64,000 bases of DNA from Dipylidium caninum (GCA_017562135.1 QEYB01000963.1:744001-808000), one strand, 5' to 3'. Positions 21,601 to 32,453 are shown, counted from the stretch's first letter. Program-made: numbers and translations. The notes: generated by a model not told the origin, from the sequence alone.

Positions 21601-23554
21601 CTCCGTCCACTGGCCGCGTTCAAGTGGCAACTAACACACTGTCGCTCTACTGTCAACGCCTGAAGTGTTAAGAATGTCGCTGATCTTTGTTTACCACCTT
21701 TTCCACACCTCTGCATAGGCATCACATTATAATCCGACGTTGTTACTTAAATGTTTCGTAAGTAGGCGGATAAGATCTCACTAATTGTCCTCTTCTGGCT
21801 CTCCGACATGTCACAATTATTTCTATTTCCGTCGTATCCGCTATAGGTGAATTAACATAACTGTCCAAGTGCTATACAACAGCTGTGTAACCCAGGCCGA
21901 TATCCTTTGTCATCAAGTACTAATCCGCCCTCCCATTTTCTACCGCAGTAATGGACTAATGAGTCGTTTTATCTATTTTAGGCTCCAGCGTGGACTGGAA
22001 ACTGCTCCAAGTTCAAGTGTCATTCACAGATCAAAGAGACTGGCCACTTGGTGAGCAGTTTAACATTGGCATCTGTGAAATATCAAACCTTCTAGGCATC
22101 AGGGGGAAGCTCCGCTGCCTGCCATTACAACTTCCATGTTTATCGCGACCTCTCTGAATGTACTTCTGTGTTTGCCCTAATGCCATCCACAATAAACATT
22201 GCCAATAATAGTTTTTCCTCTACTGAAAAGTCGGGTACTTCCTCAGCTAATTGATTGGAATTTGTAGTTGAAGCAGAAAAAGAAATAGTCCTATTGATGG
22301 CATAACATTTTCAACGAGGCATATAACCCTCTATCCGGTGCCCTCACTAGAAGAGTGATGACTGAATTTACTTTTAAGTTCTTCACGCAGTCAAATAATC
22401 ACCGTAATGCCAACCAATCATAAATTACGTGTGTTGCTTACGTCACAACTTGTTTTAACGTGTGAAGACTTCTAACTTCCGGTATTCTTGTATATACCGC
22501 TCAATGTCCAAACTGTCTCATGGCTTTCCATTACTTTAATTATTAACCTAAACAAGAGTGATATCTAGAAATGGAGCTAAAAAACCTGGGACTCTCCTTC
22601 ATTTGTGATGGGCCCAAGTGTGTTGGAGGAGTAAAGATATTCTATTCCTTACCGGTTGTAAGGTAATGGGAAGTAAAATATGCCTTATCAACGCAGGAGG
22701 CAGGTGAGACAGTGAGGCGTTCAAAAGAGACTTACTGTTAGACGAAGGAAAACACGTATTCGCACAGTCTGCCATCCTCTCGAAGTTGTTGGCATTGCCC
22801 AAACACCCGCCGTAGTAGAATTGCTTGCATGTGTGAGCATTGGGATCGTAGTAATATCGCAAGAGACGCGCTCGGCAGGGTCCCGTATCCCGGGGTAAGA
22901 AACACAGATCCGGCTGCTTACTGCTCGAGGCCGTCATTAAGGGGCCCGCTCTACTCAAGTTTGCTGAAATTGGCATGGAGGGTTCATGCACCTTTATCAT
23001 GTCGGCGTGCTAAACTATATTTGTTTTTGACACGTATACCATATGACACTTGGATGATATGGATGGATTGAGGAAACATTCGATTTTGCTGAAAATAATC
23101 TGGACTTCAGCCACAGCGATAGGTGAGGTCTACTTAAAGTGGATTTATCTGTTCTAACCACTCGTTTGAGGGCGGATGATCGAATGGCTGGCCACTGTGG
23201 TAGTGAGTCGGGGGTCTCACTGCCAGTTGAGAGTAGTCTTGCCAAGAAACAAAGCATTACAATTAAAAAGGAGGAGAGTTGTATTAATGGGCCTAATGCT
23301 CTAGAGAAATAAATGAATATGCAGTATATATGAATGTTAAAAATGGAAGAAAGTGGGACTCTGAGACCCAAAGACTCACTCGCAGTCGAATCGGTTGAAT
23401 TCTGGACATAGGGGGGCACCAACAGAAGCCATATAGTCACACCGAGGAGGGCGAGAGTGGCAAGGATAAAGAAAGCCAGCCAAAATTTAAGACAACAAAT
23501 GCTACTGCCCATGGATTTGTTAGTCTTCACTTCCTCGTATCTCGTTTCAGTCAT
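12479..23554 (-). CDS. Type II membrane protein with up to 18 Kunitz inhibitor domains
   Basis: This is one long gene on the minus strand. Exon 1 (23554-23380) encodes a short cytoplasmic tail and one membrane span ([22 protein letters not shown]), which places the rest outside the cell. It is followed by 18 exons, each a single Kunitz/BPTI domain with a short linker, ending at a TAG at 12481-12479. Every intact exon begins and ends in phase 1, so any can be skipped or duplicated without breaking the frame. Sixteen exons are intact; K12 and K13 are damaged. Omitting both leaves an open product of 1,198 residues. Many domains alternate between an Arg-P1 type and a Tyr/Leu-P1 type. Kunitz domains inhibit serine proteases, and tapeworms are known to expand them. 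No second signal peptide or start was seen inside the array, which argues for one gene, though internal promoters cannot be excluded. Confidence 0.75.
12803..13015 (-). CDS. Kunitz exon K17 (P1 Arg)
   Basis: Complete domain, from [20 protein letters not shown] to CDAKCKK, P1 Arg, 213 nt, phase 1-1. Closest in look to K8. Confidence 0.87.
13093..13314 (-). CDS. Kunitz exon K16 (P1 Thr)
   Basis: Complete domain, from [20 protein letters not shown] to CETRCGG, 222 nt. P1 is Thr, so it is unlikely to inhibit trypsin; the exon length matches type B. Confidence 0.86.
13601..13810 (-). CDS. Kunitz exon K15 (type A, P1 Arg)
   Basis: Complete domain, from [20 protein letters not shown] to CEAKCGG, P1 Arg, 210 nt, linker [17 protein letters not shown]. 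Confidence 0.87.
13932..14153 (-). CDS. Kunitz exon K14 (type B, P1 Tyr)
   Basis: Complete domain, from [20 protein letters not shown] to CERRCRG, P1 Tyr, 222 nt, phase 1-1. Confidence 0.87.
14257..14458 (-). pseudogene. Kunitz exon K13, frameshifted (type A)
   Basis: The first half ([18 protein letters not shown]) and the second half ([17 protein letters not shown] to CEVKCAG) are both intact but lie in different frames because one C is missing near 14360 compared with K11. Six bases are also missing in the linker and the acceptor is weak. The exon is 202 nt against the usual 210, so including it would break the downstream frame. Confidence 0.78.
14532..14734 (-). pseudogene. Kunitz exon K12, degenerate (type B)
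   Basis: It starts normally ([18 protein letters not shown]), but relative to K14 the coding strand lacks 1 nt just after the RW, then 11 nt that removed the YGGC cysteine region, then 6 nt that removed the fifth-cysteine segment. The three losses total 18 nt, so reading continues, but several cysteines are gone and the fold cannot form. Its splice start near 14734 also does not match the domain frame. Confidence 0.75.
14808..15017 (-). CDS. Kunitz exon K11 (type A, P1 Arg)
   Basis: Complete domain, from [20 protein letters not shown] to CEAKCAG, P1 Arg, 210 nt. K10 and K11 are both type A, so a type B exon appears to have been lost between them, or a type A exon gained. Confidence 0.87.
15126..15335 (-). 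CDS. Kunitz exon K10 (type A, P1 His)
   Basis: Complete domain, from [20 protein letters not shown] to CELRCRG, 210 nt. P1 is His, unusual for a trypsin-type inhibitor, and the core is [11 protein letters not shown] rather than YGGC. The linker [17 protein letters not shown] is type A. Confidence 0.87.
15423..15644 (-). CDS. Kunitz exon K9 (type B, P1 Tyr)
   Basis: Complete domain, from [20 protein letters not shown] to CELRCSG, P1 Tyr, 222 nt, phase 1-1. The core is [15 protein letters not shown]. Confidence 0.87.
15645..16582 (-). other. Intron between K8 and K9
   Basis: A 938-nt intron with no Kunitz-like remnant seen and no other recognisable feature. Confidence 0.55.
16583..16780 (-). 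CDS. Kunitz exon K8 (P1 Arg)
   Basis: Complete domain, from [20 protein letters not shown] to CEALCGG, P1 Arg, 198 nt. It resembles K17 (GPCRAM.KRWF) more than the type A repeats, which suggests K8 and K17 descend from one older domain. Confidence 0.87.
17481..17565 (-). pseudogene. Kunitz exon relic
   Basis: Read on the minus strand the segment gives RWG, then stops, then [15 protein letters not shown], a decayed form of the RWGF...FxYGGCxGNANNF core. No intact frame or splice borders remain. Confidence 0.55.
17676..17740 (-). pseudogene. Kunitz exon relic (short)
   Basis: Minus-strand reading includes [14 protein letters not shown], a decayed ECxxFxYGGCxGNANNF core. Too short and damaged to be functional. 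Confidence 0.45.
18636..18845 (-). CDS. Kunitz exon K7 (type A, P1 Arg)
   Basis: Complete domain, from [20 protein letters not shown] to CEALCGG, P1 Arg, 210 nt, linker [17 protein letters not shown]. Confidence 0.87.
18929..19150 (-). CDS. Kunitz exon K6 (type B, P1 Tyr)
   Basis: Complete domain, from [20 protein letters not shown] to CEHRCRG, P1 Tyr, 222 nt, phase 1-1. The linker [20 protein letters not shown] has an N-glycosylation site (NIT). Confidence 0.86.
19272..19481 (-). CDS. Kunitz exon K5 (type A, P1 Arg)
   Basis: Complete domain, from [20 protein letters not shown] to CEAKCGG, P1 Arg, 210 nt, linker [16 protein letters not shown]. The 121-nt intron separating it from K4 is nearly identical to the 121-nt intron between K14 and K15. 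Confidence 0.88.
19603..19815 (-). CDS. Kunitz exon K4 (type B, P1 Leu)
   Basis: Complete domain, from [20 protein letters not shown] to CERRCRG. P1 is Leu where other type B domains have Tyr, which predicts preference for an elastase- or chymotrypsin-like protease. 213 nt, phase 1-1. Confidence 0.87.
20083..20292 (-). CDS. Kunitz exon K3 (type A, P1 Arg)
   Basis: Complete domain, from [20 protein letters not shown] to CEAKCAG, P1 Arg, 210 nt. The linker [16 protein letters not shown] is the type A signature shared with K5, K7, K10 and K15. The usual Trp after KR is Leu here. Confidence 0.87.
20360..20581 (-). CDS. Kunitz exon K2 (type B, P1 Tyr)
   Basis: Complete domain, from [20 protein letters not shown] to CELRCRG, P1 Tyr, 222 nt, phase 1 on both sides. 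The linker [20 protein letters not shown] is typical of the longer type B exons. Confidence 0.87.
21290..21395 (-). pseudogene. Kunitz half-domain relic
   Basis: The C-terminal half is readable as [18 protein letters not shown] then [10 protein letters not shown]; the fifth cysteine is replaced by Tyr. No N-terminal half is joined to it in frame. Confidence 0.6.
21528..21650 (-). pseudogene. Kunitz half-domain relic with stop
   Basis: Reads VC, then a TAG at the usual Gln position, then [17 protein letters not shown] and [17 protein letters not shown] in one frame. The second cysteine is also lost (GQW instead of GNC). The TAG would arise from CAG by one substitution. Confidence 0.6.
21765..21870 (-). 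pseudogene. Kunitz core relic
   Basis: Minus-strand reading [15 protein letters not shown], preceded by a stop, corresponds to [13 protein letters not shown] with the cysteine changed to Tyr. Confidence 0.5.
22736..22963 (-). CDS. Kunitz exon K1 (P1 Arg)
   Basis: All six cysteines present, from [20 protein letters not shown] to [10 protein letters not shown], with P1 Arg. Its sequence ([21 protein letters not shown]) differs clearly from the tandem K2-K7 domains, so it is an older, separate domain next to the membrane anchor. Confidence 0.85.
23380..23554 (-). CDS. Kunitz gene exon 1: cytoplasmic tail and membrane anchor
   Basis: Fifty-eight codons starting [18 protein letters not shown], then Cys-Cys, then about 22 hydrophobic residues and [11 protein letters not shown] with an N-glycosylation site. 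No signal-cleavage site follows, and basic residues precede the span, so a signal anchor with the N-terminus inside is inferred. It ends in phase 1 at a GTGAGT donor, matching all Kunitz exons. Confidence 0.75.
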
Positions 23555-26534
23555 AATTACAGTTTATAATATGGCATGCACATACACACACACACACACA
23601 CGCACGCACCGAAAGTGATGAGTGTGAAACATTCGTGATGGGGCTTTATATACCACGGTGTTTTAACCAGTAAAATGGCAATCACGCAGAGGTCACACGC
23701 GAATCTCCCTGCGAGTAGGTAAAGCCAGTGCGTTGGTTGCTTACATGCTTGTGTGGGTGTTTGGTGTATGCTCTTCCACAAACACAACGTATAACGACTA
23801 CCTTCTAGCGTCAGCACGTGATGAAGCGATCATTCGGCCGGGAATAGTACTCCTTCGGCGGGTCAAACGTACACAAACACATATTGAAGCAAAAATATAT
23901 CTAAAGTACTTTCAAGACCAGTTGAGGTAGGCATAATGACGGGAGAAAATATTTTTGAATTCGCCAAACCGGGAAAAGCGGACGTTTAAGTGGGACTAAG
24001 GGCCATAAAAGTGAAATTTGGAAGAAGTTTCTCCGTGTACATAGGTGGCACGCTCATCATTGTCGTCATCACTACCACCATCATCATCATAGCCTTGTTC
24101 GATCTTAGCCAGATTATTTTTCAAGGGAAGAGAGTATTGTCTCTCACCACCATGTAGCATGTTTGACGAAGGACCGCATAATAAATTGGGAAAATGATTA
24201 AAACATAATTTCGGATGTCTGCGTGGTCGGGAGAGATAAAAGACGTCAGGGAAGTTAAGGCGGATATCTGAGGTGTTGGGACATCTGACGTCTACCCCTC
24301 CACCACTTTCACATTCAGGACTGTGTAATTCTACGGGTGGGGAAGTCAAATTATGTCATTGATGAAGCCCAAATGATTGGCTTTGCAGCTGGCACCGGAG
24401 GCAGAGTAGAAGGATGCCATGTCAATATGGTCATGGCAACATGGGAATGTTAATTTAAGAGGATGCGTATGTCTGTTATTCTGTCACAAAATTGTTCTCC
24501 ACAATGTAGAGTTATAAAATCAAGGTTGCTTCATTTTAGCGCCACAACAGCAGCACAACTAACACAGGCCATCTTCCATTTATTAACGTGTGAAGTTACG
24601 GAGTGACTGGTGTGCCATTCACAGTCTCGGCTTTATTGTCCCGAGCTATTTCAGGCGTCTGATTTGCCCACTTGGGCCACAAATCTCACCAAATGATGGC
24701 AAATCTTCCCACCTGTAGGCAGAGAAATGTTTATATTAAAAAGAATGTGCATATGTAAAAATGGTTAAGAGAACGACGTTTGGTTTTATTGGGGGATTAG
24801 CTAAGTGAGCTCTTCAATCTTCACGCACAATGTAGTGTTGGCAACCCTCAAACTGTGCTTCAGAAAACTCGACTTCTCGCAAATTTATGGCAGATTACTG
24901 GTTCTGGGATTCTGCGAAACCTCTCATCGAATTCTCATACTGGCGGTACCAAAGATACCGTAAATGTGTGAGTAATTCGAAACGAACAGGTGAAATTATG
25001 AATTACTGAAACGGAAATTGGTTTACTCGTTGTCGAGTTTTGAAGCTTTGAAATAACCATGCAGAAATGGGAATTGTTGGAATAATTGAGATTCTGAGAA
25101 GCTCTAGTTGCCAACATTCCTGACTGTGATGCAATCAGTGCCCCATTGCCTTCCAAAGAAGTTATCAAAATTAGGAATTTAAGAGGCGATGGCTGTCAAT
25201 GACCGCCACATTTGGACCTGTCTGACAGTTGCAACACTTTATCTGGTTGTATGGAAATCCATACTCACCCCATCAGGAAAAGGACCTTCTCTAAAGTAAG
25301 CACGTAACTACCCACTCGAAGCGCGGAATTAGGCCTTTCGGTGGATCAACAGCATCTCTCAGACAGTTATTGCCCTATCCAGGCAGCTTCTGCTTCAATA
25401 CATAAAAACGCCCCGATGTCAGTCACTATGAAGGAAAATCTGCGTGCACTCAAGGCGGTACTTTGCCACTAAATTCAGTTTTTGGATTTTTCTCTCTTCT
25501 CCGCATAAAGCACACAAACATTTTGAAATCAAGCCTCGACTAGGACGACAGAATGCGAGAGTACACGTTGTGGTCACATTATGAAGAACAAATAAATAAA
25601 AGCTTGAAGTTGGATGTGTGAAACGTGGGTACACCGACGTAGTCTCAAAGGCTCATTTCGGTGATACACCCACGATAACTGATTCAAAGCGAAGTGACGC
25701 TAACTTCTCACCTGTTTTTCAAGATCAGTAATCCTGTTCCCAACCAATGAGATCAAAGAAACACGAAAAAAGTAAAGTGGATGAAAAATTAACAGTGAAT
25801 AAGATGACTTATCATTGAGAATGGCCATAGCAAGGTAGAACACTACGCAAGGGCATCTCACCTTAGCAACCGATAAGGTAGAAGCGATGAGCCTCTAAAC
25901 GATCCTCTTGGCGTATGCTCCCAAATCGCGATTATTACTTTTGTTGCGGGAAAAAGCGACGATGCCACTTCTACTATCGTTGAAAAATGCGTATCAAGTA
26001 TCAGTTCGACGATCAGCCATTTTAGCTCGAAACGAGAACCATCCCGCCGCTTTCTTGGGAACATTCATTTCGCCCTTACCGATAGAGTGAGTCTAGGCGG
26101 GAATTACACTCAAATGCCCTAATGGAATAGCTAATAGGACGAAATCGGACAGGCCACCTGACAACAAATCCACGAAACCAGCATCTTTGGGCGGATGAAC
26201 AGGACGCACGAAATCGCGAACACCAAACAACCCCCCCCACTGCTCCCCCCTACTCGTAAAAGTCAATCTAATGTCCAAGCGCCTTATAAACACAAGCGAA
26301 ACCAGGCCAGCGATCTACTTTCAAGCTTGTCGACACCAGGTCAAGCGGACTTAACAAAAGCTCCCCACTTGTCACTGTAACAGCGCACTGAACAACTAGA
26401 ATACCCATCAACAATGTCGAAAAGTATGCCACTAAAACGTCCATTTCCCACAGCCGTATGCTACCAATAAAAGCAACCATCTACAAACATAAAATTCAAG
26501 TCAGTAACAAAATTGATTGAGGATTGATGCCGTG
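23555..26534. other. Intergenic, no gene supported
   Basis: About 3 kb upstream of the Kunitz gene and downstream of USE1. It holds a CA/CG dinucleotide tract near 23.58-23.61 kb and a CATCAT-type tract near 24.06-24.09 kb. A hydrophobic minus-strand frame near 26.27-26.48 kb looks like a leader but has no supporting neighbour exon. Confidence 0.45.
23577..23610. repeat. CA-rich microsatellite
   Basis: Run of alternating CA with some CG just upstream of the Kunitz gene start codon. Simple-sequence tract; a role in its promoter is possible but only inferred from position. Confidence 0.7.
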
Positions 26535-27644
26535 CTAAGAACGTGTGCCTTTCGGGGTGAATTTTATAAACAGTACCATCCAAAAAAATACAACCAGAGA
26601 AAGAAGAAAGAAGATCCAAACATAAAGGCCGAACTTCTGACCCAGTTCTTCTCGCACACGTCGAGAGACGGAGGCTAATGACTCGGCATTGGCTTGCGCT
26701 ACCGTACTAGATGAGCTCAAAACGCCAATATCGGCGCGAATTCGGTCGCCCAATGCCCTTTGGGTCGATCGTAACTCATCCGCAAGGGAAAGCATGCTCT
26801 CCGCGATCTTGTCGCGTTCCACAATTTCTGCATCGAGTAAATCATTTGGCTTCGCCTCAGCGTTTGGTTCACTTCCTCCATCAAGACCTAATTACAAGAT
26901 TAAGCAAAATGCTCAAGTACAGCAACCATGAGAAATTAGTATTTATGGAATTGAAAATGATAACCAACCAAGACTTTTACGAATCTCTTGCTCGTCCAGA
27001 TTTCTAAATCTGCAATGAGGATTTGGAACATCGACGATATAGCGAGTCATTGAGGGTTTAGATTTGGTACGTCGTTGCACTTGATTTTCCACCATGTTTT
27101 CTGCGGAGCCTTGTTTGTTAGTGGACGTTTCTGCGTCTTGGTCCAACCACTTGATTGGAGCAGAATGATCAAGGGGAAAAAAAAAGGCTTTGCGTTTGCC
27201 AAGACCCCACGATGTAGGCTTGGGGTCACAACGTAACCATTTGTGCATATTCTTTTCAAACTCGGTTTTAGTTTCAGAGGCATCGTCCGACGTCGGTTCT
27301 TGGTACCTGTTGCAGAAATCCGACAATTGATCCACCTTTAAGAAAACACCACAAAAGAATCACGGTTGGTGCACATAACAACGAAATTCCCGTTGCTACG
27401 GGCCGAAAGGTACACTTTATTTGGGATTCTGAAACAGATAAAAGCGACTCACACGTGTTCTATAAAGGTGAAGGAATTCAGCTGCCGGACGTAAGTTTGA
27501 ATTCGTTAAGGAAAAAAGCAATTCGCGTAATTTTTTGTAGTAAGGTAAAAATTCATCATAGCTCGGATTTGCTGAGGTTGTTAGAGACTCTGTACAGTGC
27601 AGAAGTCGGACAAAATTCGCCTCAAGAGCAGAACCCGAGGACAT
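26535..27644 (-). CDS. USE1: Vesicle transport SNARE protein USE1
   Basis: USE1 is an ER SNARE acting with syntaxin 18 and SEC22 in Golgi-to-ER retrograde traffic. Exons 27644-27453, 27335-26969 and 26887-26535 join in phase to 303 residues (human about 259). The N-terminus EANFVRLLHCTESL and the first-exon helix match the family. A variable middle rich in charged residues follows. The C-terminal third is a heptad-like SNARE region (IAESMLSLADELRSTQRALG, then ESLASVSRRVREEL), and the tail anchor YVWIFFLLSLVVFFWMVLF ends with IKFTPKGTRS. The middle region is longer than in vertebrates. Confidence 0.85.
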
Positions 27645-30600
27645 CTGAGGCGGGTGGACACACCCTGTTGTAATTCCTGCGGTTTGGCCTTAAAGATAAA
27701 CAAATATGGATAGAATGTTAGTATTAGGCAGGACAGTTTTACTATGCTTATCCGGATACTAAGACAAGGTAAAGATTATAAATGTCAAGAGATGTTTGAG
27801 TTGATGGGGTTACACAGCTTCTGTAAGTCACAGCGACCACATATATACCTTGAATATTTTCCCGAAATCTGGCATTAAAGTCTGACTTTCAGGAATAAAT
27901 AAAGAAAGAATCATACATTACAACTCTTTGTTATTTTGTCTAATGTTTGCGCTCAAAAACCTTTCTGAAGATCACATAACAGTATATTCTACGTAGTAAC
28001 ATTATCGTGATCAATGAGGTTTACATGTCTTCCTCTGCAGATAAACAAGCAATGAGGTTTTGAGGTTCCTATTAATACCGTCGCACCACTCAGTACACAA
28101 TCTCTGGAGCTCAATTAGCTGATCGGTGAAATTTTCGCATTTTTAACATACAGATTGGGAGAAGGAATGGAGATACTCTGATTAATTCCACGAAGTCATA
28201 CGATTGCGATGGTAGGACCAGTAGTTGATGTATGACATTTAATAGCAGTCGTACGTATTTAATTGCAAGATTTAGATTGCCTACTATTTATCACTATCTG
28301 CCGTTCCACGAAAATTAACAGTGATACATGGATAACGAACGCGTAAACACAGCTTGAAGACGTGGTAGTAATTCCTTACAGTTGACTATATGACACATTC
28401 AACATTTGTTGTCACCCGAGTTGCTCCCGTTCCACGCACCCGTATAGTTCTGGGTATTCTAAATTCGGCTGACATTGATAGCCTTTCCCCATGTCGTGAA
28501 TTGAAAATATGGGTTTGTCACCATAATCAGCGAAGTCGGGAATCCGTCGGTACCAGAAAACGAAAGCGGCCTTGCTTCCGAATTGCCCGGTGCAGCCGAT
28601 ATAAATTTGTTGAAAGGAACCATATTTATGTATTTGAGGACGAGTAAAGTCAGGATTTCATCACAATTTGATAGTTTTTTGTTAAAGATTGTTACCGCGG
28701 GGGGAAGTAATGAGTCCAGGAAGTTAACTGGTAATTGTGTTCTTCTCTTTCTAACTTCTGTGACCTTTTCCTTCAGATAAGAATTGGTGCATAGGACATT
28801 CTGCCTTTGCATTCACGGGTTCGCTTTTCACTGCCATCCGTGTGGTATTCAACCCATCTCAAGAATACACAGAAGCGGAAGGCGAAATCCAGATTAAATA
28901 AAACCAGTGACAAAGATAGTGTGGCTGATAAACCCTGGAGGAGGAGGAGGAGGAGGAGGAGGAGGAGGTTGAAGACTAGGCGTTCGTCGCAAGAAAAACA
29001 CGAAATGATTGTGTTAAAGTAATATAGAACCCTATTCCAAGCATATACCAAATAGGCAAGGAATTTTGACACACACTTTAGCAGAGAGAAGTCAGAAGCG
29101 GTCAACCCGTCTATACTGTTTATTTGAACTACAAATCAGATTGAGAGTAAATGATTAACACCGAACAATAATAATGGGAGGTAGCGACACCGGAAGGCAT
29201 GGAATGAGGAAGGCTCACCAAAATTTCTTCAGAACATGTGGAACCTACGCGTAGTTAAATAATATAGAGTTGATCACAGAGCCATTGATAAAATTTCACT
29301 ATCCATGAAAAAAATGGGCGTTTTCTCTTTGTTCGGCCTATTGAGGCCTTTCCTCTATTAGCCACCTTAATTATCATGTCGCAGTTAGACAATTGATACG
29401 TCCCGTTATTAAGAGTACATCGTTATTGTTTGTGGCGAATGGCAGTGCTGATTTAGTAACCATCACATGCCCCGCAGACATGGTAGGGAGGGCAAGCTGC
29501 GTGTGCATTTGTGTGTGAGTGGATATATTCCATTACCATAAAAGACCTGATAGGTAAGTTGTATCAATACTGAGGGGTGACAATGAAGAGGGTTAAATAT
29601 AGTCGCTTGGATGAAAAATGGTGAGTATGGGGTAGCAAAGACAATTTATCTAATGGAAGAAGTGGAAATCTTACTATGACAAGTAATAAAGATGGTCTAT
29701 CCTCAGAAAATATTGAAATTTAATGGCAGACTGGTTGATAACCGGCCGGACAATTTGGCTGCAGCACAGGCGAACCGAATCTTTGTTAAATGTTAAAATG
29801 GGTGGACAATGGAATAGACGAAAGATGTGATGTGCTTTTCAAAGAACGGGCATAATTCGGATCCTTTAGGCTGCGAAGTGAGTTTCTTGGTGAGGCTATT
29901 TCCAGCACCCCTAACCCTATCTCCCTTGGTCGAAAATCAGTCAGAATGAGTGCGATAAAACGTTCTTCATCTCTAATTGGATCCATATACTCTTACCACC
30001 AGTAAAGTATTCACACTGCGGTCCTGAAAGTGAGTTTCTGTAGAATGGAACGAAGAAGTGTCTACTACTTAGGTTCAGAAGGCCTGATGATGGAATCAAT
30101 CTGCCATGTATTCGATACTACCTGACCAAAAGCATCGACTCGGAACTTGTAAACAAGGACAGAGACTGGTACACTCGGTAAGGAGACATTAATTAGTGCA
30201 AATACCTCTGATTTTCAAAATCAAAATAAATTTTTTGAGTGCCCATTGGTTTGAATTTTGCTCTCTCTCTCTCCCCACCAATCCACTCGAGCTAATGAGC
30301 GACAAACGACTTGAATGAATTGGTTCATCAAATACCTTTTAACGAAATACTAACATTAGTCAACCACACTCTATGCACCTAAACAGGAAATATTCTAAGA
30401 CAATGAGGAACTGAGATCGGTTGGAAGAGTACTTCGAAGAAGATTCTTTCACATGCCCTACCGACTCGTCCTCTTGCGCCAGTAGACACTCAAAGCAATG
30501 GAAAGCATAGTAATCGGAATTTTATAACGAAAAATGCTGTAGGCCTGGCTGCGAGCTTGATACCGTGTAGATCTCAATCCTTATGGAAAATTTGCTTCAT

Positions 30601-32420
30601 TGAGTTAAATGATATTTACTGTCCTCGCCCAGAGACAAACCGAGTCTCGTCTGGTGAATTAACTCATAACCAGTGTGTTTCAAACATTCCACAACAGAAG
30701 TGATTACCTCTAGCATCGAGACTTTTAAATTTACTGGTTAGATTATGACCTGAATTAACTTGAGTTTTTTTAAAATGTCCATTCGATACTTCTAATGAAA
30801 CCGAGATTGAGGGAAAATGTAAAGTAAGGGCTACTAATCCAAGAAGGACAAGGCCTTGTTTAAAACTCACTACTGGCTGGGAAGTTGCTCCTTCCACAGC
30901 CCAATAGTCAGGCAAAATGTACGTCAGACCGTTCACAGAGGAAGAGGGTGAAAAATAGAGAAAGAAGCGACCGACTTTTATACCACCAGGGTATGTGTTA
31001 AGCTCTTGCAACATTCGCTCGAAAGTGGTTGTTTTGACGACAGTTACTCATGTGTCAAGATTTTATTTTCCTGAATCAAAACTCAACCTACCGGCTTAAG
31101 TATTTTCTTCCTCTTCAAGGCGAAAGTTAGGGCCAATTTGCCACCTTATTTAACAGTTTCATGTATCTATGCGCTCCCCCGAGAACTTCACTTTTTACCT
31201 TAAAACGCAGTTGTCGTTGCAGGTCTTCGACTTCTGCCGCTTCATGAGGATTAAAATGCCATTAACTAAAGGGGAAAAACGCAAAATATCAACGTTGGGA
31301 ATTTGATTCCCAACCGGAAACTAGACACGAACTCAGAGCGACAAAATAGAAAGGCGCAGACAATTGGGCTGTGTGACAAATTTTGACTCTAGTCGTAACC
31401 ACCACCGAAGTTCGCGCAATACCAAATCTACCAGGTCGTGAAACCCTACTGTGGCATATCGCATCAATCCTCGAGTCAAATTGCTAGCGACAGCCAAGTC
31501 ATCATCAGTATTGGTATACTTTCGGGGGATGGGAAAAGAGACTCGATACGATTAATTTTGACCAATAGAATCGGGACGCACTTTGATTGGCCACAACCAT
31601 CGTAAGTGAAAATATTTAAAAGGTATGCCAATTTGCACACCTTATTGCCCATACATCATTTGTGGGTGAGTTTTTGACTAATTGTTAGTAAAGTCGGGCA
31701 ATGATAGGCAGGTCCTCTCCCCCATCCTCGATGTTGTGTCCACAGGAGAGGAAACAAAAATATCATTCAAGTCTCCTACCATCCCTCAGTTGTGATAATT
31801 AAAACCTAACTTCAAGGGAATAGTACGGATTAGAGAAGCGATCTAACTAATGTAGGAAACCGTGAATGTCAAATTAATCAATCATTATGTCGCTTTTGCC
31901 ATTTCTCCTCACTTTACCCAGAACGGCTTGGAAAGAAAGGATATTTGTTGGGTAAGAGGAAGCAATAAAAATTGTGTGGTAATACTAATTCCACAAAGTC
32001 CTTTTTCCATCCCTCATCTGCTACTTACCATCGTACTTCCTTCGGGACAACTGCTTCAGTGCTATTACAAATAAAGTTGTCCCCATCATTTTCCACCCTT
32101 ATTCACCCAAAAACGATGGCAGGGCAGGAATGCTTCGCTGTCACTGCATAAGCTAAACATACGAACCCCCGGCACAGCTACGGAATGTGTTCGGGGACTT
32201 AAAGTACTGCCTAGTCGTTGATCCATTAAAACAACTCCTTTGTACCGAAGTCAAACCAAATTATTTCGAAATTTTGCTGATGAAACGGAAAAGTAGTTAG
32301 GCAATTGTATTCTTAACTTGATCTTCCAATAACAAGGCAGTTAATGAGAAAATACATAAGTTTCATCTAATATTTTTATCCCACTTACTATGATTAATAT
32401 GGCATCAGCAACAAATTACG
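27645..32420. other. Long gene-poor stretch
   Basis: About 4.8 kb with only chance-like open frames. A pure GGA tract lies at 28.94-28.97 kb and a CT run near 30.26 kb. No conserved protein motif, tRNA-like fold or mobile-element signature was seen. It should include the USE1 promoter at its left edge. Confidence 0.5.
28937..28968. repeat. GGA trinucleotide tract
   Basis: About ten tandem GGA units; the Arg-rich frame across it is a composition artefact rather than a gene. Confidence 0.8.
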
Positions 32421-32453
32421 GACGAATTTATGTCAACTTTATCCATTTTAGGA

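Larger units (their letters stand above)
20582..22735 (-). other. Large intron with Kunitz exon relics
   Basis: A 2.15-kb intron between K1 and K2. It carries three decayed Kunitz segments (21.29-21.39, 21.53-21.65 and 21.77-21.87 kb), listed separately. The remainder shows no recognised feature. Confidence 0.65.

Noticed and set aside
26268..26480. Hydrophobic minus-strand frame resembling a signal peptide
   Set aside because: No in-phase partner exon or recognisable domain could be found on either side; not enough to call a gene.
28390..28812. Overlapping opposite-strand frames near a GGA tract
   Set aside because: Mutually antisense, motif-free, and adjacent to simple sequence; neither can be supported.
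30664..31014. Minus-strand 116-codon frame
   Set aside because: No conserved motif, no splice context, and length is plausible by chance in this composition.
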